From Diabrotica undecimpunctata (Eukaryota > Arthropoda > Insecta > Coleoptera > Chrysomelidae): a DNA stretch of 64,000 nt. Made by a program: the position numbers and the translations under genes. The stretch spans positions 83,523,063-83,587,062 of the forward strand of contig NC_092811.1 in NCBI RefSeq assembly GCF_040954645.1, read 5' to 3'. The notes under the pieces are model-generated. The model worked only from the letters and a program-made list of their open reading frames with translations, was not told where the DNA came from and made no database searches. Position 1 is the first letter of the stretch. Every line of letters begins with the position of its first letter. Below, in pieces: positions 55,446 to 64,000 of the stretch.

Positions 55446-55815
55446 ATATAAATCGGGACCGGCCATCAACGGTCTACGAAAACTTTAAGCAACCGCTTCA
55501 ATTGAACAACATGAAAATTTCATGGACCGTTGATAAGTGGGCTAGAGTCATATTCAGTGACGAATCGAAATTTGATGTTTACGTAGGAGACTTTCGAAAA
55601 TGAGTTATCAGAACTGAATCCCATGGCCTTCGAACAGTCCAGACCTTAATGTTATTGAGAAGATAAAACAGAAATTGTGTATTGATCCTCAGAGAACCGT
55701 CGCCGATTTGAAGAGTAAATTGGGTGAATTGTGGGATAGTTTCGACCCTGACATGTGTAATTCCTTAGTAAAAACAATACCAGATAGGATTGCCTTCTAT
55801 TTTATTATAGGAACT
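55446..55815 (+). pseudogene. Tc1-like transposase, internally deleted copy
   Basis: ISWTVDKWARVIFSDESKFD (first Asp), VYVGDFRK, stop, then straight to SPDLNVIEK (Glu region) and TVADLKSKLGELWDSFDPD in another frame. The segment with the second Asp is deleted. Confidence 0.75.
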
Positions 55816-55937
55816 ATTTTAATATTTTGTTATTAATGATAGATTTTAGTGCATTGTTGATCTCGTTCTTTGGTGTAATAAGCAAAGTTGTGAAGATGAA
55901 AGTTTTCAATAAATTTTCGTTTGTCCGAACATTTAGT

Positions 55938-56710
55938 TGTTTTTCTTCTTTAAGTGCCATCTCCGCGACGAAGGTTGGCAATCATCATGGCTATTCTGAC
56001 CTTCGAGGCAGCTGCTCTGAACAATTGCCTTGAGCTGCAACCAAACCACTCTCTCAGGTTCTTCAACCAAGAAACGCATCTTCTTCCTACGCTTCTCCTA
56101 CCCTATACTTTTCCTTAAATTATGGGTCTCAAGATGTTGTATCTTTTGCCTCTCATCACATGTCCGAGATATTGCAATTTCCTTTCTTTTATTGTATTTT
56201 AGATTTCCCTCTCTCTGCCTATTCTCCTTAACACTTCTGTATTCAGACATTCTAAATGTCCACATTTCAAACGCGTTAAGTCGGTTTATTGTATTCCGGT
56301 TTAATGTCCATGATTCAGCTCCATGGTAGAGTACACTGTGTACATAGCATTTAATTAGCCTTATTCTGAGTGCCAATGTCAGATCTTTGCTGCATAAAAT
56401 CTTTTTCATTTTCACGAAGTTGACACGTGCTTTTTCAATTCTAACTCTTATTTCTGCAGTATAATCGTTATTTTCTGTTATTATCGTTCCCAAGTATCGT
56501 TCCCATATCTTTTTACTCTCTCAATCTGCTGGCCGCCTACCGTTAATATGTCGTTTGTATTGTTGTTCTTGCTAATTTTCATGAATTTTTCCAAGTTGTC
56601 GGCTATTATGACTGTATCGTCGGCATACCTAATGTTGTTATTTATTAAACTCCCGTTCACTTTTATACCGACTGTCTCATTTACTGTCTTGTTTTTGAGT
56701 ACTTCGTATC
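55938..56710 (-). pseudogene. RTE-like LINE F, RT and C-terminus (minus strand)
   Basis: On the minus strand: GSLINNNIRYADDTVIIADN (YADD at about 56610-56630), LEKFMKISKNN, YLGTIITENNDYTAEIRVRI, LIKCYVHSVLYHGAESWTLN, LNAFEMWTFRM, then a degenerate end. Same clade as LINE E. 5'-truncated. Confidence 0.82.
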
Positions 56711-57081
<371 letters not shown>

Positions 57082-57111
57082 AAGTAAACGTTAAATTAAA
57101 TACTTCTGGTT

Positions 57112-57116
<5 letters not shown>

Positions 57117-57180
<64 letters not shown>

Positions 57181-57186
57181 TATATA
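57117..57186. repeat. (TA)n microsatellite
   Basis: 70 bp of TA with one ACATA interruption, 39 bp from the previous tract. Confidence 0.95.
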
Positions 57187-58149
57187 GTGTACGTTATTAG
57201 TGTGAGGAAGCCCAATCAATTACGTATTTGTCGTAAGAGATAGAAAAAAAATTTAGGTTAAAGATGGAGCACAGATAGGACCATACTCTAAAAATATTTT
57301 CAAAAGTACAGGGCCACCCTTGTTAATGGGGTGAAACAAATTTTTTTTATTGGAACATCCTATATATTTTTACATTTTTGGATTCCTCTATGTTCTCGTT
57401 TTTTTTTTCAATATAAGTTTTGACAGTGTTATACAGGGTAATTTAAAAGATAATTACGTTTTTTTATTAGTTACGTAGCAAAACTAACACCTTGTAGAAT
57501 TGTAGAGATTTGATTTTAAAAAATATATTTATGTTTAAAAGCTTTTTAGTATAGTCTAATTTTGTTTAAACTTTATAATATAGCGAAATATATAATATTG
57601 ATATAAAGGGTGGGTTGAAACTTGAAGTGAGCTTTCTTAAATAGAACACCCTGTATTTTAATATTGCAATAAAATGTTATGTTTATGATACTTTATTATT
57701 TGTTATGCATTATCTATATCTAACTGCTTTAATTTGTGAGTTATTCGTCATTTTTTGTGCCAAACATTAATTGAAACAAAAATTAGGTAAAATTTTATCA
57801 GTTTGGCCGTGAAAAGATATCAATATACCTAAGTAATTATAAGTGACATGGCGTTTAATATACAAATAACATTAAATTTAAAACACAATATTTACTTAAC
57901 AAAACACAAAAAAAAATATTTGCAAGCCATCTTCAAAAGAGCGACGACTTACACTAGTTACGCATTTATACACTTACACATTTCTGTTTAGTGTCATACA
58001 TTCATTTCTAATTCTCTCATTTATATCTTCTTATATTGGAGATCGTGGAGGCCACCTTCTCGCTCTTTTCCTTTCATTTTTAAATTCCCTCACATATATT
58101 CAATGGTACTACTTAAAATAATTTCAGCAATCCGTTGTCAAAAAAAAAA
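57187..58149. other. No gene; holds the MITE 57432-57655
   Basis: AT-rich, no open reading frame of interest. ACAGGG and CATCCTATATA words at 57310-57365 hint at a second, older end of a similar MITE. Confidence 0.4.
57432..57655. mobile_element. 224-bp MITE with ACAGGGT ends
   Basis: Left TACAGGGTAATTTAAAAG and right, as reverse complement, TACAGGGTGTTCTATTTAAG. No coding capacity. Such ACAGGGTG-ended small elements are common in insects. The superfamily is not decided here. Confidence 0.6.
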
Positions 58150-59320
58150 TCCGTTGACGTGATCCTCGAAAAATAAGTCATATGATATAATTTCCAGGAA
58201 TTCCCGCCCAACTTTTCTTATATTTACTGCCGGTCGATTGGGACTAAATCTGTTCTCATGTCTATTTTGTCTGTTGTATTCATGATTGTCCCTGAATCTA
58301 TTCTGTTCATAATTACTGGTAAACTGTCCTTGTGGTCTATAGAATTGATATATTGGTATATATTAGCATATGGTGTTTTTTAACTCATTTCGAGACTTCT
58401 TCTCTTCTTTCTTTTTTCTTCGTGCTTCCCGCAATTGTAGAAATTGGCATAGAATGTCGATATCATTATAGTTTTGTTGTGTTACATGATCTTTCATAAT
58501 TTAATCAAAATGACGTGCTATTAATTCTACCAAATGTTCTGGTGTATAATTATATTGTAAATGTTGTGAATTATTGAATAATTGAATTGCATACCTTTCC
58601 TCAGGAATGCATAATTTTTTATGATATTTTCCATTTTGCAGCTCGTGGTTAATTTCTATCTGTTTTGTGTTTCTCTAATTAAAATTTTTTCCCTTAAAAT
58701 CTATTCACAAGGGAATATTGTTATCTTTGCTTACGAACCATATATTTGCTCTTTCTTTTAATTGGTTCTTATTATTTCTTTGCAGTCTTCAAAAATTTCA
58801 ATAAATTTTAATTAATATTTGAGTTTTTTATCGAAAGGTACGAGATGCTGTTTTGTGACGTCCACACCAAATTTGATCTTAATGCCACTAGCAGTTTGCA
58901 TGATAATATATCGATTTTTCCAGAAACATTTTTGGTTCCTATTTCTACCACTTTCTTCTCGATTACTCTTCTTGTTTTCTGCGTGTTATCTTGCAAAGCT
59001 TTCTCCCATTTCCAATTTCTTTTCTATCTCCTGTTTCTGGGTTTCTATTTTCCTGTCTGTTTCTTCAAATATCTTATTTTTATCTTCTTTCATTTTATTT
59101 AAGCAGCTGTTTATATGCTCTTCATATTCTTTCATTCTATTTTCTAGTTTCAAAAACTTTTTCTTGTTCCTTTATTATTGTTCTCGTTTCTTTTTATTTT
59201 ATTGCTGTACTTTCATCATTTTTTTATTTTCGTCTCGGTTTTCTTCTTGTTGTAAATTCATATTTTTTTATTTTCTCCTCAGTTTTATTATTGCTTTTAT
59301 TGTTGTACTTTAACCAAGTA
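58150..59320 (-). pseudogene. Gag-like remnant of an LTR element (minus strand)
   Basis: Minus strand, several frames: Lys/Glu-rich coiled-coil stretch (about 59250-58950), GIKIKFGVDVTKQHLVPFDK, KFIEIFEDCKEII, then PEERYAIQLFNNSQHLQYNY, TPEHLVELIARHFD, LQLREARRKKKEEKK and RPQGQFTSNYEQNRFRDNHE. This order (FDGK-like entry, capsid C-terminal helices, Asn/Arg-rich tail) suits a gypsy-type gag. No knuckle or protease seen. Tentative. Confidence 0.42.
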
Positions 59321-59865
59321 GGTACGTGCCGTAACACCACGCTCTTAATGGGGAAATACTGTATCAGGGACGCAGCACGTGCAACCTAACCTTGGTTCTG
59401 TGGAATGAGAGCAGAGTGGTCGCACGAGAGGCTCGTCTCGAACACTAGAAGTGTAGACCGGTGACCGTAATGCCGAAGCGCCCTGTGTGCATTTCTACAA
59501 ACCCAACACCTCGAACGAAGGATCTCCACTCATTAGTGGCCTCTTACGACAGGCAGGGTTAACTTGCCCCGGCTGTATTCTTGTCTCCGTGAGCCAGACG
59601 GAGTACGTCTGTAGGGAAGATACAAACTCAAACACGGAAAGCCAGCGAATGTGTCCTGCTATTTTCACTATTCACTATATTCCACCATATGGTTGGCCAA
59701 GTCCCGCGCCAATCCTTGCTCTGGCCCAGACGCCAACCTCCACCCAAGCCACGTTACCATCGATGGTATAAATGACCCGTCCTCTGTTCCCAGCACCAGT
59801 AATGCATTGATTATTGATCAGTGTAGCAGTGTCTGGGGGCTCGGTAGACTGAGACCTCAGAAGCC
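59321..59865 (-). other. GC-rich stretch, probably LINE 5' leader
   Basis: Markedly richer in G+C than its surroundings. On the minus strand it contains CCCTGCCTGTCGTAAGAGGC, a word I know from 5' leaders of insect LINEs. No reading frame makes sense. Identity tentative. Confidence 0.35.
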
Positions 59866-59897
59866 CTGAAGAAGACATCGAAGAGGATGTCGGAAGA
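59866..59897 (+). ncRNA. Degenerate hammerhead-like motif E
   Basis: Core CTGAAGA (59866-59872) fits CUGANGA. Stem II GACATC (59874-59879) with GATGTC (59886-59891) is perfect. But GAAA is changed to GGAA (59892-59895) and no stem I forms. Likely a decayed copy. A TA tract starts 85 bp downstream. Confidence 0.35.
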
Positions 59898-59979
59898 CTG
59901 TTAAGTTTAATATTAATTCCTGTAATAGTATATTAATCTTAGCTCTAGGTTTAATTGTACTAACCGCGAAAACTTTTCG

Positions 59980-59982
<3 letters not shown>

Positions 59983-60058
<76 letters not shown>

Positions 60059-60148
60059 ATATATAATATATATATATAATATATATATATATATTTATAT
60101 ATGTATATATATTATATATATATTATATTATATTATATTATATTATTA
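59983..60148. repeat. (TA)n / (TATTA)n low-complexity tract
   Basis: 166 bp of TA with TATTATA and TATAATA breaks, ending in TATTA units. Confidence 0.95.
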
Positions 60149-61325
60149 TGATCTACTTTGACTCTATTGATGTTTATAGAGGTAATCTACTTCAATTAAT
60201 TAATAAATTAATTCTTTCATTAATTAAACAAATCAAAACATAAATAAAATATAAATCTCAGGGCTCAATGATCCTATCAATACTTACTTTTGTGACTTCA
60301 AATATTTCTCAGTGGTTTCCTTATAGGGATAGACAAAAGAGAATCAAAATAATACACATATGGATTTCATTTAGAAATGATGTTCAATTTTCTTGATATA
60401 AAAACAATTTTTATTTATCAATATTATTGTATCATAAAAAAAGTCAACTATAATGATTTATAATAAACAAAACTGATTGAAATTTGATGATTTTATAATA
60501 GTGAAATATGTAGTTCCATATGCCCAGTGGTATTTAACACGAAAAATAATACATTCATATCATAACAGAAAACGACTGACCTTTGCTGATGATTATACAC
60601 TGTCTTCACCCATAACACGTTTCCTTACTTGCTGGTATTTCGATCAAAGGAAAACTCGTCCACGTCCTCCAAGAATGTCTCTGCTCCTCTGCTAAATTTT
60701 GTTCTCCTTGCCTTTCACTGTTTCGTACCGTACTCGTTCCGGCTTTCTCCTGATGCAATCTTTCAAATTTTTGAATCACTTAACACAATACTAGATACTT
60801 TAGACTCAAGAATTTATATCATCTCTCGACTTGTTCTATTACACGATTTTTTTGATGATGCTTGTAACTTTTCAAACACAAACCGGCCTTTTTCTTTTTT
60901 AGTACACTGCACTCAAAACTGGACTTCTCCTTTCGATCGAACAAAACACACTGCTCCACTCTCCTCATTAATTCTCCTACTTCCAAATCGTTACCACCAC
61001 AATTAATATTCCATCCAATCAAAACCAACTTTCAATCATGTCGCATTATGTACCCAAAACTATCCCTCTCCTTAATCTAAACAAATTTTCAAATTTACGT
61101 ATCTTTTTGTCTTTATGGAGTTCCAAGAAAGAAATAAAATTCCGTATCCTTATTCTACTTTCTACAACTAATCACCTTCTTATCTATTTTTGAGAATCTT
61201 AATACAAAGGTAGATTTTAACTATCTACTATGTACCGTACGGGCTAATGAGTTCCATACCCGCATATCTAGAAAACTTAATGGTCTCTCCTTTGTTTAAT
61301 TAAAACATATTGTCCGTGGTTTTAA
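60149..61325. other. No recognised gene
   Basis: Pyrimidine-rich from about 60600, with only short frames. Could be LTR or leader sequence of the gag-like remnant, but no matching second copy is in the window. Confidence 0.35.
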
Positions 61326-61422
61326 TAAACAGTTGAAACGTTGATTTCTATGGAAAATAAAATCTAGTTCAACATGTAATATAATTTATTGAACCTAAAC
61401 CCAAGAAAAACTAATTTTATAT

Positions 61423-61430
<8 letters not shown>
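61326..61430 (+). repeat. Penelope-like tail, same family as 45580-45670
   Basis: GAAACGTTGATTTCTATGG, AATAAAATCTAGTTC and TTATTGAACCTAAA match 45580-45650 and, as there, run into a TA tract. Only the GAAA side of the hammerhead-like motif is left. Confidence 0.7.

Positions 61431-61517
<87 letters not shown>
61431..61517. repeat. (TA)n microsatellite
   Basis: 87 bp of TA. Confidence 0.95.
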
Positions 61518-61519
<2 letters not shown>

Positions 61520-61614
61520 AAAGGAGTACGACCGTCTAAATTTAAAACACACAATGCAAGTGGGGATATCGGTCAAGGAGAAATAAAAATGAAAAAACTA
61601 TTTCATTCTTTTAA

Positions 61615-61657
61615 TAGAAAACATTTCGTGCAGTATTTCTGCACTTCTTCAGTTCTA
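61615..61657 (-). ncRNA. Hammerhead-ribozyme motif D (minus strand)
   Basis: On the minus strand: stem I TAGAA (61657-61653) with TTCTA (61619-61615), five pairs; core CTGAAGA (61652-61646); stem II GTGCAG (61644-61639) with CTGCAC (61633-61628), six perfect pairs, loop AAATA; GAAA (61627-61624); UG; U; U at the cleavage position. All conserved core bases agree with CUGANGA...GAAA. As in motif A, one extra A stands between core and stem II. Flanked by TA tracts at 61431-61517 and 61923-62096. Confidence 0.7.
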
Positions 61658-61757
61658 ATGCTTGTAAAGTCATATAAAGATATCAAACAATGTCTAATGC
61701 ATAGGTTTAGGTGTTAGAACTTTTTAAAAATTACAATAAAAATACAGTAAAAAACAC

Positions 61758-61910
61758 ATTAAGAGTTTTTTCTAAATTTATACAAACATTAAAAAGTCTG
61801 AAAAATGTCACAGTATGTTAACAAGAATTATTATATTGTTTTCTTGTTAACATACTGTGACATTTTTGTGACTTTTTAATGTTTGTATAAATTTAGAAAA
61901 AACTCTTAAT
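61758..61910. repeat. Near-perfect inverted repeat, 70-bp arms
   Basis: Arms 61758-61827 and 61841-61910 are reverse complements with two differences and a 13-bp AT spacer. An outer pair AAAACACACAATGCA (61547-61561) and TGCATTGTGTGTTTT (61911-61925) suggests a longer fold around motif D. Confidence 0.9.
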
Positions 61911-61918
61911 GCATTGTG

Positions 61919-61922
<4 letters not shown>

Positions 61923-61989
<67 letters not shown>

Positions 61990-62004
61990 CATATATATAT
62001 ATAC

Positions 62005-62096
<92 letters not shown>
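61923..62096. repeat. (TA)n microsatellite with TACATA breaks
   Basis: 174 bp of TA with about five regularly placed TACATA variants. Confidence 0.95.
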
Positions 62097-62098
<2 letters not shown>

Positions 62099-62722
62099 AT
62101 TTGATTTGTTTTAAATGTTTTAATCGTTTAAAATTAACAGTTCTGTCGCAAATAAAAGGAGACATCAACGTTGACATCTTTTATGATTGAAAATCGTGTG
62201 GTGTGGTTAAATATACAGTGCACTTAAAATAACAGCCCGATGGATAACTTCCTCTCTATTTCTCCACATGAACTTAAACAGAATCACATTACCTATCCAG
62301 CTGGTAACAACCGACCTAATAATAACCCTACAAAAATAAACATGTAAACTCACACTACTTAAAGTAATGTTGAACGAAAACTATGTGAAAATGCAATGTC
62401 TCTGAATAGAATCGGCCTCTTTTTAATATTATAATGTTATTTTCACTGACGGCCCTGAATAAAAGATGTGTAATAGATACGGAGGTGGTTATATAAGTTT
62501 TAAGACAGATGAGTACAGTATGCGCAAAAACAAAGGGCACTAAAAACTAAACTTTTATTAAAGATAAATAAAAAATTATAGCAATAGCCTAAAAATAAGC
62601 TGTTACGTTTAGGCTCTCGATTTCTTCTAAAAAATAACAACATTTTTCAGGGATTTCATTAATAGTTGCCGGTGGTTTTCCCGTAAAAACAGGTTGTTTT
62701 AGCAATTGGTAGTACTATTATA
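62097..62722. other. No gene seen
   Basis: About 620 bp of unassigned AT-rich DNA before the LINE fragment. TACAGTGCACTTAAAATAAC at 62213 resembles a Tc1-like end (CAGTGC next to TA), but no partner end was found. Confidence 0.4.
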
Positions 62723-63559
62723 ATGCCTACACATTATGCAAAATACCTAGGTATATACATCGACACAGGCATAAGGTTCACAAAACACCTGACAAATGTA
62801 GTCCAGAAGGCGGAAGAAAGAACGGCAGCCCTACAAAGAATCATGCCGAATATAGGAGGCCCAAGCACCCAAAAACGAAGAATGTACCTGCAAGTGGTAC
62901 AGTCGACTCTCCTATTGGAAACCCCCTTCTAGGCAGACGTACTAAATTACAAAAAGTACAGAGACATGATAACCAGAGCCCAGCGAAAGCCTCTATTAAA
63001 AGTTACAAGTGCGTACAGGACTACTTCAACGATGGCCCTACAGGTAATAGCGGGCACGCTCCCTATTCACCTCCTAGCTAAAGAACGGCAGACGCTCTAT
63101 AACTCTCGAAACGGCCACCTACCTCAGGTCAGAGCCGCCATTAGAGAACAATTACTAACAGAATGGCAAGCAGAATGGGAGGCACAGATAGACAAGGCAC
63201 AATGGACCAAAAAACGAATACCCAATGTGATAGAGTGGTACAAATGTAAGTTCAAACGAGTAAATTTTTATTTTATGCAGTTCCTGACCGGACATGGATC
63301 TTTCAGGTCTTACACGTATCGTATACGAAAAACCAGCGATGATAATTATGTCATATGTGATGCGGAGCATTGTATCTTTGGGTGCAAGGTGTTTGCGTCG
63401 GAACAACATATAGTGCAAACAAAGCTAGGAGAGATATCCTCTGACAACTTGATACGTGTCGCTATGGAAAGCAGAGAGAACTTTGAATTTCTTATAGACC
63501 AAGTAACAAAAAGTATGAAGAGAAAGTCCATGATAGAGAAAGAAACTGAGACAGGATGA
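62723..63559 (+). pseudogene. R1-like LINE, C-terminal part of ORF2
   Basis: YAKYLGIYIDTGIRFTKHL, then AQRKPLLKVTSAYRTTSTMA, LQVIAGTLPIHLLAKERQTL, LTEWQAEWEAQ, FLTGHGSFRSYTYRI, and a zinc-like end around VICDAEHCIFGC. This is the post-RT region of R1-clade LINEs. A stop at 62930 and a frame change split it; from 62966 it is open for 197 residues. Two or three residues near the Cys motif seem lost. 5'-truncated. Confidence 0.82.
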
Positions 63560-64000
63560 GAGTGATCTGAGGCAATCCACCTCCATTTAACTAGTTATCA
63601 TTGTATATTATGTATTAATATGTAGATATGTGTATTTATGTGTACGTAGGTGTGTATGTGTATGTACGTATGTATGTATGTGCATATGTGTGTAATACAC
63701 TTGTTTATTACATACATATGTATACTTACTTATCGTTACCTAGTATTACCCAATACCTAGTATTCTTATACCTTATTGTTACCTTGTATACCCATACATT
63801 CCATATACTCTCCCCCTGGTTTCTTACCGCTCTTAGGTAATACCATCGGCAAGGCTATGTCACTATTTTACATACATTTTTCTTCTGGTTCCTTACCGCT
63901 CCTAGCTAAGAACCAGCAATAAATCTTCATTATCAATTCAGGCAGCGCAAGGCATCTCTAAGTTTCGTTCGCTAACTGAACACGTACGGAGGTGTCTTGA
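63560..64000 (+). other. LINE 3' flank with (TATG)n and a small hairpin
   Basis: 63625-63700 is TATG/TGTA low-complexity sequence. CTGGTTCCTTA (63885) and TAAGAACCAG (to 63916) can pair. A related CCTGGTTTCTTACCGCTC stands at about 63816. Probably the R1-like 3' UTR. No gene. Confidence 0.45.

Larger units (their letters stand above)
54698..55937. mobile_element. Two Tc1-like copies head to head
   Basis: Inverted ends CAACTAAATGTTCGGAC at 54848 (and a variant at 54701) and its reverse complement at about 55914-55932. Inside, the left half codes on minus (54987-55445) and the right half on plus (55446-55815). Both include the same first-Asp region (KFDxxxGDFRK), so 55385-55440 and 55555-55600 are inverted copies. 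Confidence 0.7.

Noticed and set aside
58819..59389. Hydrophobic Phe/Ser/Leu-rich frames on the plus strand, resembling a membrane protein
   Set aside because: They are the reverse of Lys/Glu-rich gag-like sequence on the minus strand; the codons are AT-biased low-complexity shadows.
59866..59897. Motif E as an active hammerhead
   Set aside because: GAAA is GGAA and no stem I can form, so it was kept only as a degenerate motif.

Overview
This window is repeat-dense nuclear DNA from an arthropod, almost certainly an insect with a large, transposon-rich genome. The evidence is the mix of element families: RTE-, Jockey- and R1/I-type LINEs, BEL/Pao and Ty3/gypsy LTR elements, Penelope-like elements with GIY-YIG endonuclease pieces, Tc1/mariner, hAT, PIF/Harbinger and a tyrosine-recombinase element. 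There are also about a dozen long (TA)n tracts and 61-62 bp spliceosomal introns. The order cannot be decided from the sequence. I see no convincing single-copy host gene, tRNA, rRNA or CRISPR array. Nearly every coding region is broken by stops, frameshifts or nested insertions.

Layout. 1-8450: an RTE-type LINE split twice, first by a block of (TA)n, Penelope-tail and Jockey fragments (about 1269-2458), then by a BEL/Pao element (2678-7887) whose integrase is itself split by an intron-bearing tyrosine-recombinase element (5501-7167). 8780-14281: a second, nearly full-length RTE LINE, an intron-bearing Tc1-like transposase, a LINE 3' end and a Penelope fragment with a 110-bp inverted repeat. 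14282-20513: a minus-strand I/R1-type LINE with RNase H, a minus-strand Tc1-like copy, a Jockey 3' end and the endonuclease part of a third RTE LINE. 20514-36523: a Ty3/gypsy element with LTRs of about 1.5 kb, a partial tandem copy upstream, and a defective minus-strand LTR element nested inside it (28025-33489) with identical LTRs and a 5-bp target duplication. 36524-43992: a Penelope GIY-YIG end, several LINE fragments and a two-ORF Jockey LINE. 45740-47676: a terminal-inverted-repeat (TIR) unit with a transposase-like gene of the DUF7869 kind. 48769-51855: a hAT element with a perfect 8-bp target duplication. 51891-52755: a PIF/Harbinger remnant with a TTA duplication. 53005-64000: more minus-strand RTE LINEs, head-to-head Tc1 copies, a small MITE, a gag-like remnant, further Penelope tails with (TA)n, and an R1-like LINE 3' end.

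Most notable are the hammerhead-ribozyme-like motifs in the Penelope-type tails. Two have the consensus CUGANGA core. Four others have UUGANAA, a paired change that would keep the catalytic C3-G8 pair as U3-A8. Also notable are the tyrosine-recombinase element with palindromic ends, the DUF7869-like TIR element, the gypsy gag stop preceded by a classic A_AAA_AAG slippery site, and the recently inserted LTR element that has lost its reverse-transcriptase core and carries a palindromic 56-bp minisatellite.
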